A stretch of DNA of 64,000 nt from the NCBI GenBank assembly GCA_002221725.1, contig NJFT01000021.1:186001-250000 (forward strand), written 5' to 3'. Below are positions 46,938 through 58,942 of the stretch, one piece after another (positions within the stretch are counted from its first letter, which is position 1; each line of letters opens with the position of its first letter). Made by a program: the position numbers and the translations under genes. Source of the DNA: Scedosporium boydii. Taxonomy: Eukaryota; Ascomycota; Sordariomycetes; Microascales; Microascaceae. Below the pieces are notes generated by a model. The model was given only the letters and a program-made list of their open reading frames with translations, searched no databases and had not been told where the DNA came from.

Positions 46938-49900
46938 ATCTTCGGTGGTGTAGAGTTGTCTGGTGGTGGTTTGTAGGAGATGAGAGAGTGTTGGGGGAAA
47001 GAGGATGGAGATGGTGTTTATGGGGTGGTACTTCAGAACCAACTATGACGTCGATGAGTCCTCAGGTCGCTGATGGAAGTAGCAGGGAGGGAGAAGGAAA
47101 ATGGAGAAGGCTACAGAAATTATGGGTGATGAAACACGAGGCTCTAGGCAGAGGCAGGCAGAGTCATAGGTTTGACTATGAGTAGTTCTTTGTCCGCCTG
47201 ATTGATGGTGGTGACAAAGCCAGGCGATCAGACGTAGCTACTTCATAGAGAGTCCAGCCTTGGAGCTTCCTCTGGCAGTCTCTCCTTCTCTCCTTCCCCC
47301 TCTCCTTTGGTCTGCTCTCAGGGTGGCAGGCCGGGGGTGTCACATGAATGGCGGGGTATCTCCAGAGTCATTGGTTGTGGAAGCCTACCAGGTTCCCCAA
47401 GAAGCTAATGGCCAATCATAGGGGAGGGAAAGGGCTGGCAGCTGCCGGATGCCTGACAATTGGGGCATCAGCCTGGGAAACGTCCAGAATCCTGGTTCCC
47501 AAGGATGTTGAGGCATCAAGTACCTTTCAACGATGGCAATGACGTAGGTAGTACTTCATACTTTGTGTGTTTCGCCAGAGTCGCGTTTCATAAGAGCAAA
47601 TCAAAGTTGTAATGTTTTGCATCTTCCAAACGCTGTTTGAAGAGTTGGCCAATATTATTTGTCCTGCCTTGGAAACAAGTGAAGAGTTACAACAGCAAAA
47701 CAATACTTGAGGACTGTCTATGAGTGCCTTTCCGAGGTACATTCAATCCCTTGCACACCACGTCACCCTTAATCGAAATGAGTAGGCGTTATTATGAAGG
47801 CAGAGCAAACGAGGGTTGAAACGAAGGTTCCATGAGTCTCATCTTTTGCAATCCGATGTATGTCATGCCAGAGCCTAATATACAGAAAATGCATGCAGGC
47901 ACCGGGTTCGCACCGGCAGCACCGGGCCGGATTTAATCAGAGTGGGGTGAGTTTCGGAGCCGATACGATGAACCCCGCCGATCGCCACCTGGCCCGCCTA
48001 GCCGTCATTAATGGGCAAGATCAAGCTCGACGCAGGTGGGGAGTAAAAGCGACGAAAGTGACTTGCTTTTGAAAGAAACGGAGATAATGAGTTTGAAAAA
48101 GTTTTGAGCCACTTGACACAATCCTCGACGATACCGTTGAAATGGGGTTTCCCAACAGTCCCCAGCTGTTTCAATGGTTTCCCCAAAACCACGCTTGGAA
48201 AACGGCAAAGTGTACAACTACCATTCGTCTATACGATACCAATGAAGATCTTGATCTCACCCCGCCACCGGTCCGAACTGGTGGGCTTGGTTTCCGGGGA
48301 ATATCCCGGGAGTTGGTGGCGTGGTGATACTGACCCAGTTTGCACCGGGGTTCGCATCGTGGCGGCCCGGTCCACGGAGCAAAAATAATACATAACAAAT
48401 CAGAAGCTGGAACTACACCCGGGAGAGCGGAAGATGCGAGCGTAACGGTGCTAGTATCATGTGGCGAAGAGCAATACGTATGCGTACGTAAAATGCGAGA
48501 GCAAGACGATGCCCAATGTACGAAGTAAAGCTAGCTCCAGCCTTGTATAACTGAGGATAATATCCACAGCCATAACAGCTTCGATTGTGCTAATCCATGC
48601 CCTGCTTCATGACTCAAGATCATGGAAATATCTTGAGTCACCAACATCGAGACAAACAATCCAGTGTTGGTCATATTTTTCCCACTTGGGCGGCATATAT
48701 TATCAAAAGAGACGCAATGAAATCCGGCAGGCAAATATCAGATACAAACAAGTCAAGGTTTCAGCTGCGATCGCACACCTCTTCCCAACACCATCCACGA
48801 ATAAGAAGCAAGTTCTCCAGCCAACCTAACAAAAACCACACACGCCCCCAATCAAGATCTTCCCAGTAACCCCATTGAGTAAGAATCAGGTAATCCGTCA
48901 TGGTGAGATCTTGTTCTGAATCTGGGCCAGGCGAAAACTGACCTCTCACCTTGATCTGGCCCTCCCAATCGTTCATGTTTCCGTTTTGGAATATCTAATT
49001 AAATTGGTATCTGGCCTCCCCCGGAATATGTTTTTTTATATCTCCGGGAGACAATACGAGAGGTAACAATGACTGCTGTATCACTCTTCTGTGGCATGAT
49101 TCAGCCATTCCGTCCATTGGACCCGTCAAGACCTGAATCCCGAACCTATCCTATCATTCCTAGCTAGGCGATCGGCTTCTAGGGTCTCAATATAACGGCG
49201 GATGCCGAGGCTATATTCTCGCCCTTGTCGTTTCGCTTCCTGTGTTGTGTGATTGGAGAGTCCAAAAGAGGGCGAAAGGAAAGAAAAGAAAAGAAAAGAA
49301 AAAGGAGAGCGGGGAAAAAAAAAGGCTAGAGTAATTACTTTTTCTTCATCACCTTCTTCCCATCGATTCATGCTCCGCCCACTTGTCTCGAGCCAATGTG
49401 ATATAGTAAAATACACAAACAGACCCGGTGGTTGTCTCTACGAAGTCATTGCATCCCGTCAAGCCTAGATCCTTGTTCTTGCTGCATTGGATCTGTATTG
49501 CCACCCTCTCTTGCAGGTGTAGGATTACCTTCGCTTCGGGAAAGCCCTCTAAGGACCTGATGTTATCTGCCTACGAAGGACATCGGATTCCCACTTGATG
49601 GCGAGATCCTCCGAACCGGTGAAGCATTCAGATCGTTCAGAGATACAGGCTGTTGTTCCATGAGCATCCTGATGACCTAGGATGCGTTTTTATGCAGCTC
49701 GTTCGATGACCTCGTCAGCCTCCCGTCCGAATCAGTCAATGAAAGCAACGGAATAGGCTTCGAGGTAATATCCGCAGTAAGGTGATCAAAGTCAAGTTCT
49801 CGGTGTAAAGAAAGAGAAAAAAAAAAAAAAGGCTCATATGCTACCCACCACGAAGAAAACAAACCCGCTTCATTTCCGAGTGGGGCCGTATTACGATGAT

Positions 49901-52900
49901 CAAGGATCCCCTTCCCGCCTTGAGGCTCACGCGATTTCTTTGTCTGATCTTGATGTCTACTCCATCGTACGAAGTAATATTAGCCACAACTCCAGATGTA
50001 GTGAGCAACAAACAGAGAACAAAGAAAAAGAATGGCGATCAGCAAGGGGGTTTGAGCAGCGGGCAGCGGAGCTTCGGGGTCCGGCGTCTCCACATTACGA
50101 TCTCGGTTTGACGACAGGGATGGACGATGAGAGTGTGAACACCAGAACCCTGAGAAACGCCATCCGGAAAACAAGCTCTCGTCTGCGTAGAAAGTACGAA
50201 ATAGCTCACCGCCACGACAGGACCAGACAGAACGTCAAGAAGTTGGACATCTCAAAAATCATGTTATCGAAAACCCTAAAAATTGAACCAAAACCAAAAT
50301 GCCAACCCAATCCCAAACCAAGAACCCCAAGTTGATATCTGCCGGTCTATAAGAAAAGTGTCCCTGCCCACCAAGTTGTCCTGTGAATCCCGTTCCATGA
50401 ATTATCCCATAGTCCTATATATAGCCCATGCGCCGATGTATATGTTTGTGGTGTGCGTCAAAAGAGCCAGGTTGATGTGTGCCGCGAAACATCTCACATC
50501 TCAACGGGGATCTTGGGCCTCCGGATCATTCGCTCGATGGCGGGGATTAACGCCTTCTGTGGCATGCATGAGCCTGCCGGTAATCCTGCGTTAGCAAACA
50601 ATCTTCGACTGCCGGATAGCCGCCCTCTTCCTGTAAGGGGGCTGGCTTGTAATAGTGATCCTGCTCTTTGGTGACCTATTTTTGGAACGAAGCTCGGAAG
50701 AGAAAAAAGAAATTCGGACGTCGAGGCGGCTGGACTCACCACAGACCCGATCTCCCCAATACTCGAAGAACGTCACGTTCGGTCGACATGGTTTTCCAGT
50801 CCGCTGGTACGTCTCGCACCACCTGTGAACGATATACCTGACATGTCCACAGCGTAGCTCTTTCTAATGGATGGAAAGATGGTAAGCAAGGATGGATGGG
50901 AGAGTCCCCTCACCGGTGCGTGGGGGGTAGTGATGATGGTCGAGACACCATACCTGAATGTAATCACACATCTGGATGAACGACAAGAGGGATCGGTGAT
51001 AGCGGTCGTGGTTGAGGGATTCCAAGTTTTTCGGTGAAGCTCTCGGTAGGTTAAAGATACGAGTGATTTCGGTGTGGAGATGATGTTGTGAAGGAAGTGG
51101 AAGGTAGATCGCGGATATTGCCAAGGAGATGGAATATATGAAGTAGTGATATGGACTAGTGGGAGCCTGGGTCTAGAAATTGGGAAACACTAGTAGTAGC
51201 CTGAACCACGAGGGCGGAGCCCAATGAGAACCGTAGTGGCGGTGTCGTAACGGGACGGGTAACCAGGATGCTGTCAACGGGGCGTGTCTGCAGGGGGGGT
51301 TGCGAGGTTTGGGTGACCAGCGTACTTCGTATGTACTCCGTAGGAATCGAGGAAAGGATCGGAGGGGAAAAAGGTGGGAACTATAAACCTTTTATCGGGA
51401 CCAGGAAGAAGGACCGGGATCTTTTACCCCCCTCCTTATTCATGTGCCACTTCTCTTTCCCGTCTCTCTGGTTCAAACGAAGAACCAGTGTGTTGAAGCG
51501 TGGGGCGATGGTGCCGGCTGGCAAAAAATGGATTTGAGTGAGCTTAAGCAAATGGGTGCTTTTCCGTCGATACGCTTTCAATTTTCGTAAACTGACACCC
51601 TGTTGGTCTATTGCTCTTTTCCCTTCTTTTCTTTTTCCCCAGCGGGATATGGGCTTGCAGCCAAATCGACCTGCGTTCAGCCCTTTGGCCCAGAGATCAG
51701 TTTCCCTCTGATCCGCCCAGTGACTCGGCAACTGTGGGCCTCAGCTCCACTCGGCAGAAGATGTCTCAAGGATGATGATGCTCAAAGGCCAGAAGTGGCG
51801 TCTGAACGACTTATCTCCACTCTGCTCATTACTTCGTGCTCCACGCCCCAAACGTCTGGATCGGTATACTCTCCGAAGCCCACCTGGAGAGTGGATGCGG
51901 GGCCCTGAAGGGGGGGATCCGGATGAGGTGAATTTCTAGTCGTGTTTGTCCAGGTGAGAGAGAGTTTCACGTCACTCACTGGGAATTGTTTGGATGTGCA
52001 TATGTGGGTGTGTATGTGGGTACATGTGCAGGCGGCAGTAAACTACTCAATCCTTGCCAACGGCGAGATCCAGGAGTATCTCTGGCTCTCGGCATAAGAA
52101 TGTGCGTGAGAATTTTCACCCTCAATACATGATGTACCATGTAAATGGGGGAGCACACTGCCTCGTTAGCGTTGCATTCCAAGGGACTTCTTGGAGAGGG
52201 TTGATACCAAGGAGCTGTTATAAAGTGGGGAGCGGAGCATACCGGTCTGGTGGAAGCGACTGCAACTTTGGGGCCGGAAGGGGAGACAGAACTGCATATC
52301 TATCCAGGGCATACCGCCGACTTGGAGCCTTCGCCGCCCTGCGATTGGCAGGCTGGCACTTGCCAGTCCACTCTTCATCCCACATTCCAGCATCGGTTAC
52401 CTGCTGCACCCCTGGCCAGTGTGGTGTACAGGTGCATTCGGTCATATTGGGATCCCCGAGGGGCCCTAGTCTTCCCCGTCATCTATCTCACACACTCGCA
52501 CTACCAAGTACGAGACACCGGCTCTTGCCATTGATTAAGCCAAGACTCTAGGAGACCAATTGGTCGGGTGGAGAGTGAGGGGGGTGAAGGGGGAATGATG
52601 AGGGACCAGGGTTCGGCCCGGCAGGGAGGAACCCCATGCAGTGCAAGGATGTGCCTTGGGCATTGAAGAAGCAACCAAGTCCCAGTGTCTTTCTACGTAG
52701 AGGAGGAACAGGGAAGAGGGAGTCGTGACTGGTAGTCGAGGGCGTTATTCTCAGAGGGCCACCAGAGTTCCTTCTGCAGCAGGGCGTCTCCTCAGGTACA
52801 TTACCACTTCGTACATGCTTGTGACCTGGGATTGCAGAGAGCAAGGACTGAGAAAAAGTGGTGCGCGCACGTATCAGGCTTGCTTTTTGAGCAATCTCCA

Positions 52901-55591
52901 CCAGTGTACAGGTACACATCCCATACCTACAGGTTAGGCAGTTCAAGTCATCACTGAGGTAGGGATGGAGCGAGCCTGTACTTCGTACGTACATGCTATA
53001 CTGCCCATACCGGGTCTTCCCAGGGGGACCTTGGGCAATTTCTTCGAACTGAGAGCCATACATTACTATGTAAGACCACAAAACGTGAAGAGTAGGGTAA
53101 TACGAGGTAGTTGACGCCGAAGTGCACCCGCCTAGAAAGGCATCAAGCCGCTAAAAAGAGGGGAAAAAAAAAGAAATACCACATCGCTGGATAGGAAAAG
53201 GGGATTGGACCGATGTCGGTGGCTGAAGGAAGATGAATACTTCGGGATAGAGGTTTTGGCTTCAAATCTAGCGCTTCGTAGTGTGCGTCTCAAATCGGTC
53301 TTTTAGGCATCGCTGTTTCTAGGCAATGAATGAGCAGCCATTTATTCGCTGACAGCGCTAAATACTAGTAAATAGTATGCGTGCTCCAGCACTAGCAAGC
53401 GTCGTAGGAGTAGGAGTGGTTGACGGCTCGTCGTGTTTGGAGAGCATGCGAGTCGCAAGCACCAATCCCAGTGCCCCGGTTCTGGATTCGGGAGGATTGG
53501 CAATGCAAGGCAGCGCGGGTCACAGGATGAACCCCTGTCCTGGTAAGTGGGAACATGAACTTGGTAACCAACCCAAGTCGCTAATTACCGTTAGCGCGTC
53601 ACTAATGCGTCCACCCTGTTAGACCCAGTGGTATGGAAATCGTCTCAGCTTGGAGGAATGGGGGATGGGATCATTGATCCTGTCAGGGCGGATTGGTCAC
53701 TACAGTCCGAAACTCTACCTCGATGAGGCGTGTGACGGGAATGCATTTGGAATCCAGCGCCGGCAGGGCGGCTCACGCTGTTAGTCGGGGATCTCCCTGG
53801 GAATGTGTGAGGGAAGGACTTCTTTAAGGGCCTAACTCTCTCCAGGGAAGCGTGGAGGTGAGGGGAGGTTAAGGTCATTATTGGGCCTTTTGGGACCCTC
53901 GGCTGTGCCCGATGTCTGTCCATACTGTCCCCGCTAGAAAAAGCAGGGAATCCTCGATCATGTTCCATTTTCGGTGGACACCAGCGTCTCCAAGCACCGC
54001 TCTTATTACGAGTGCCTTTAGAGGCAACTCGAAGTGGTGATAAGCCAACTCGGTCGGGGTGAACTTCTGACTTCGTACGAAACAGCAGCCGAGGAATCCG
54101 GCAGCGGTCCTCCTCAATGCCACTCATAGCCTTCAAAGGCTCATGTGAATTGTCGGGTTCCGTTGCACAAATCTACTTCGTATTTCGTTAGTTGGGGCAT
54201 CGGCCCTTGGCGCAAATGTTGATGGAGCAAGCGACGGAAGCCCCGCAGACTCTCAAGTTACCATTCTCATAGATCAGAGAGAACCGTTGCGTCGCTATGT
54301 CGCAGCTGCGAGCCCCTGTTGCTTCTCTGTTGGGTACCTTGCAGAAGGAGTAGCACCGCCATATCTTCGGTCAGCATTGCTCCAAACGGATCAATTGGCC
54401 GGTGAGCGACGACTTCAGTCCAGACGCCGCGATTCGTGACTAGTGGATAATATGAAGGGGAGGGCGTGGAAATCTAGTGCAGAGACCACCAATACCGATG
54501 ATTCTGTCCAATATGTCCCCTGGAATGCCAAACGAGCTGGACCAGGCCTCTTTGTCCAGGACGCTGGTTCGGGACACAACTTTAGTGGGTCAGTCGTCGA
54601 GATTTGCAATCAAAGTTCAAAAAGGGCCATGGCTCTGGTTCGCGATGCTAGTATCGACTGGGACTGGGACCGTGAGAAAAAATGTGAGATGTGATGACTC
54701 TGGGACCGTCAAGAATCCACCACCGAGACTTCTCCGAGGAGGGCGCTTGTGGCCTAAAAGAAGCTGGATGGAGGCAATTGTGAAGAAATCCAGACCCAAC
54801 CTCGCCGATCGATTCTCTGGTTCCTTCCCTTTGAGCCTTGGTCCGGGCATGTGCAGTGGGAAGGCGAGAGCCAATATCGATACGTCAGCTTCGATGTTCC
54901 ATCATGGGAAGGTGAGAAAAGACCCACCACCCATGCCCCTGCCCCATGCCCAAGCCACATGCTGAAGGACTTGGAAGAAGTACGAAGTACATTCCTTCGT
55001 CGTGTGGGAACCCAAAGGAATGTCATGTGGGAGCTAGCCAGCACAGCTGAAAACGTTCGGTTCCAGTTCCAGGAGGAGCAACAGGAGGAGAGAAAGAATG
55101 ACGCAGGTACAAGGTACATTGTAACCTGGAGCAATGCCTCCGAATGGTGGCTCTCTCCTGCGAAGTAAGTCCGGATTTACGAAGTCTAAAATATACTGGT
55201 AGCTCCGAGCAAGCCGCCCGAACAGGTAGGTGCACTTCCCAGTATTCCTGTGACTCCCAATTCATGAGTTTAACATGCGCTGATGTGCACTTCGGACTTC
55301 GAAGGCTTACAGGAAAGGGCAAATAACAGAGCGAATTAGAGGGCAGGTGGATCCTGATGCCCAAGATTATGAGGGAAGCAGAGAATGAGAGGGATCAATC
55401 AAATTGAATACAATTTGCACACTCTCGAGTTGAGCTCTCCTGAGTAAGCCGCACAGGACGCAAAGCCAGTTCCATTGTTGAGGCCTCATGCTCAGCGTCC
55501 ACGTCCATCGAAAGACCATTATTTTCATTTCGTATCGAGCATCTCGATGATATCAAAATTATACCCGGCCAGCCGTGCCTCTTCTTTCTTC
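46938..55591. other. gene-poor region of about 8.7 kb
   Basis: No gene can be supported. The longest frames (165-177 codons near 49838, 52054 and 52548) lack recognised motifs; the one at 49838 contains a copy of the dispersed 9-mer and overlaps the surrounding low-complexity DNA. Exact TACTTCGTA-type motifs are dense here (48519, 49968, 51323, 52979, 54174, 54981). A 14-15 base GCACCGGGTTCGCA-type word recurs at 47899 and 48342. No transposon proteins, tRNA or rRNA were recognised. Confidence 0.4.
51323..51342 (+). repeat. paired TACTTCGTA and TACTCCGTA motifs
   Basis: An exact copy (51323-51331) and the C variant (51334-51342) lie two bases apart in the same orientation. Confidence 0.75.
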
Positions 55592-56130
55592 TTAGTCAAC
55601 GTGGAAAACTTCCTCCATCGGCTTCCACCATGACGGGCTTCCGGACTCGCTGCTGGTAGCCCCCGGAACCAATGACTCCTGGAAACTATCCGTCATCGCC
55701 CACCACTCCCGGACCTTTGGATTTTCTCTCATCCGCTCCATGTCACCTTCATAGTCGTAGCCAACGTATTTGAAGGTAGCAAAGAGGATTCCCGTTCCTT
55801 CGTCATGGAAGATGGAGTCTACCACGCGTCGAAATTCGCGTCAGCAACGATCCGGTGGAAAAAAAAAAAAAAAAAACCGGGACGCCGGGAACTGCGGGAG
55901 CTTGAAGCCACAGCTAACTAAATTGGACAAGCTCGTGAACCTAACTCACAGTCTTCAATCCGACAGTCCTTAATTTGTTTCAACACCTCTGGCCACACGC
56001 GGGCGTGCACTTCCTTGTACTTATCGACGAACTCGGGCTTGAGTTTCACGATCTGCGCAATCCGCCGCCCTGGGTTCTTCCGCCGTTGAAGTTTCGGCTC
56101 CGTCGGCTCCGTCGCGGGCTTCGTCCACAT
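55592..56130 (-). CDS. L-rhamnose mutarotase family protein (RhaM/DUF718)
   Basis: Small ferredoxin-like-fold protein of the RhaM family, which interconverts anomers of L-rhamnose. Two exons on the minus strand, 56130-55950 and 55818-55592, give 135 residues. The join T|AC makes Tyr and restores IEDYSIFHDEG. Visible family blocks: RIAQIVKLKPE, YKEVHARVWPEVL with the His of the active site region, DYSIFHD, FATFKYVG, REWWAMTD and the C-terminal WWKPMEEVFH. Bacterial members are about 104 residues; here about 20 extra residues precede the domain. An upstream in-frame ATG at 56199 would add a hydrophobic 23-residue leader, but 56130 is preferred. No rhamnose catabolism genes (dehydrogenase, lactonase, dehydratase, aldolase) adjoin it. 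The 131-nt intron contains a long T run on the coding strand. Confidence 0.85.
55859..55876 (+). repeat. homopolymer A tract inside the mutarotase intron
   Basis: About 16-18 A residues on the plus strand, read as a T tract on the coding strand, within the single intron and some 40 bases before its acceptor. Confidence 0.65.
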
Positions 56131-57239
56131 CGTCGCGGGGAAAAAAAATGAAAGCAAGCTGCAGGGGGGTGTGTTGGGCAGCAAGAATATTGTGAGCACG
56201 AATTATTTCCGCAACCCTAACAAAATACGAGTGTGGCCAGGACGAAATCGACCAGCGGCGCAGGACTATAAAATTCGCCTGCTTTGGGGTGTCTCGGTCT
56301 CAAAGGCCCGATAAACCGATTTTCGCCAACGTTCGATTTACGCTTCGGTCTGACCAGTGCTTCGAATCTTCAGGAATGCTGAGCCCATGTGATGAGGAGA
56401 AGAAACACAGTACGGTGTACGAGGGAGTGGGAAGGGGAGCATAACCCTTTTATTTGCGGCAGGCAAATGTAATGCACGAACTAGGACCAGAGACAGTCAC
56501 GATAGTTGCCAGGTCGCAGACTACGGGCGGGAGATGGAGGTTGCAGGGCATGTGGTCGTGCACCACAGGAATGCATCTTCAAAGACAAAATACTTCGACG
56601 CAACGAGCCTCTCATAGGTCGGAGATGAGGACATGCACCAGCCATCATACCCACGACGCCTCAAAATGTAATGGATTAGTTGGACTCTTGCAGGTTGTCA
56701 AGGTGGATGCTTGCATCCATTGACATGCATCTTGCAGATAACATGCCACACCGCACCAGCCCCGAGGGACCTCCCGTCCCAGATGGGCAGCAACCTATTA
56801 ACATGCCATGCGGTACGAGTGCGACTCAAAGCTTTGGATTGGGATGTTCTTGTAGCTTCAGAGCTACCCCGCAGGAGTCGCGATTAGGAAATATAATTTC
56901 TATTACCAACGTTTATACTGATTGGCCTGGTTTTTGCAGACATCGCGAGATCCTTCCATGTCGAGAACCCATTACCGAACCTAATGCAGGAGAATAACAC
57001 TCCACAAAATAACAACCGAAGAAAATGCAAGGAGATTGTTGCCGAGTGCGGATAGGAAATGATAACCAAATGCTTAAAATGTTCCCAAAGAAAAAAAGGG
57101 GAAAAAGAAAATAAACAACGATGCAAAACAAAAATGGAGAAACTGCCACCTCATACCCAACATTGTCGTCCTCCATTCCATAGTGGTGGACACCTCAGGG
57201 ATTAAAAATACCGAGCGGTCAGAACAGTCCGTGGAAACT
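56131..57239. other. intergenic, mutarotase promoter and next 3' UTR
   Basis: About 1.1 kb between two minus-strand genes. Short frames only; nothing recognisable. It must contain the mutarotase promoter and the 3' end of the membrane protein gene. Confidence 0.5.
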
Positions 57240-58942
57240 TCACACTACATTCGCCGATGTCATCTGGACATCGCCGGGAACAGTTGTTGTGGACTCGATC
57301 CTTGTACGGCGGACATACCATGTTCCAACCCCATGTCCCTTCTTCTTCCTCAATATTGCCCATCTCAGGGGTGCAATTACAAGGCACTCCCAAAAGACGG
57401 GAACCGACGAGATGAGCCCGACAACAAAGGCCATGAGCTGACTCGATGTACGCAGGTCCCCACGAGTCATGTCGACGTTGTTTATCGACAGTGTTCCCTC
57501 AACGACGACGATGCTCACAATGAGGATAACCGCCTGAAATCCAGCCACAATCCGGAAGTAAAAACGGCAGCGCTTACTAGCGCGCTTTCGCCGCAGCGGT
57601 CCAGTCCATTGAGATCTTGGAGTCACGGTGGAAGCAGTCGACGATCCATCCTGAGATGGCGTCACGTTTCCCCCGAGGAGACCTCGCTGAGACTCCACGT
57701 CGGAGACGCCCCGACTGCGAGAGAACCATCTGCGCGCCGCGAACATATTGGTCGCGATCACATAGGTTCCGTACGAGAAGTATATTACGCCGCCCACAAA
57801 CATGATGATTCCCCAGACGCGCAGCCATGTACCGAATGTCTCGTTGTAGATACTCGCAGGCACGAAGAACCACATGAGCTTCACATCGCAGCCCGGCTTG
57901 AGACCCCGCCTAAGCCCTCTCCAGTAAAGCCACGGGCGGACGAATTGGTAGGCAGCCCACGAGAGGCTGATGACTCCCACAGCAAGCATGTCGCGAGGGC
58001 GCACGGCATGCATTGCTTCGCGAATTTCGACGAGAGTGGCCCGCGACCGTTCCTCGGCGGCCTCTTTCTTTGTTTCGGATGCGATGCGACGACTGAGGCG
58101 CTCCGCTTCGGTATTGGTCATGCCGGTGCCGCGGGCGGCCTGGATGAAGTCGGAGCGGAACCGGTTCCTGTCGAACTGATCGTCTTGTTTCTCTCTGCTA
58201 TCGCCGGTATATGACGCCGTTGTTGTGCGTGCTATCTTGTCGAGTGAATACCGCGCCGCAACGTCGGGGCAGTCCCTGGCCGCGCGTCCGAACTCTATGA
58301 GTGCATGCCGGAAAGCGGTTCGGTCTTCGTCTGCGGGGTCTTGTCTTTCTGTGGCTTCCGATAGGTTGTAGTGGGTTCTGTACACGGCGAGTCCAGCCTC
58401 TATGAGAGTAGATTGGCGTGGCTTAACCGTCTCGGAGACATCTGTTCTCATGAGATCCGCGACGGAGACCCGCGTATCTCTGCGGTCTGAAACTTCGCTG
58501 TCCCTGTTCGTCTTGCGGGATTTCTTGACACAATAGACTTTGGCTGCCGCGAGGCGAACGAAAAGGTCTGTGAAGAAGACATAACCGCCCGTCAAGGCCA
58601 TGACGATATACCAGTCGAGTATCACTAGTCCGTTCCCTGTGGAGGTTGTACATAGCGTGACGAAGAGGGATATGGAGAGAATTGTGAGCCCTGTTCGGAG
58701 GGCTTTGAGGCCGTTTGTGTACCCCGTTGAGAGTGCGACGATGGCAGCGAGATATTGGAGATAGAATCCTAACCGAATACCGATGCCGTACATGTCGGAG
58801 TCGCCGAATAAGTGGCATGGTGGGTAGGATTGAGCCTATTCAGAGGAGTCTTTGCGTCAGATCACTTTCAAGGAATCAGGAGCAAACGTGATGGAGAAGG
58901 ACTTACTACTATGCGCCTGTCCGTCCCAACGAACTTTGTCAT
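57240..58942 (-). CDS. fungal seven-helix membrane protein of unknown function
   Basis: Integral membrane protein of 543 residues. A 36-nt first exon (58942-58907, MTKFVGTDRRIV) joins a second exon (58835-57240) across a 71-nt intron; the phase-0 join reads into CHLFGDSDMYGIGIRLGFY, a sequence style I associate with a large uncharacterised family in filamentous fungi, where the DMYG-GIR-G block is the hallmark. Seven hydrophobic segments are visible, around residues 34-50, 58-75, 83-106, 290-310, 350-375, 440-465 and 475-495. Helices 3 and 4 are separated by a long charged, largely helical cytosolic-looking region (Arg/Glu/Asp-rich). No catalytic motif or transporter signature is seen. Codon bias also leaves a long open frame on the opposite strand, which I treat as a shadow. 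Starting at the internal Met (58793) would drop the conserved N-terminus. Confidence 0.82.

Noticed and set aside
47880..47930. Possible tRNA T-arm (CCGGGTTCGCACCGG)
   Set aside because: The hairpin resembles a T-arm, but no acceptor stem partner or anticodon arm could be found upstream.
49838..50335. 165-codon frame with basic, Lys/Pro-rich C-terminus
   Set aside because: It has an ATG but no domain, begins right after a poly-A tract, and runs through a copy of the dispersed intergenic 9-mer, suggesting chance.
52548..53081. 177-codon minus-strand frame
   Set aside because: No motif, overlaps a plus-strand frame of similar length, and lies in DNA carrying the intergenic motif.
57183..58214. 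343-codon open frame on the plus strand opposite the seven-helix membrane protein
   Set aside because: It is antisense to a gene with clear membrane helices and a family-like N-terminus; its own product is low-complexity without a domain. Codon bias of the true strand explains the open frame.
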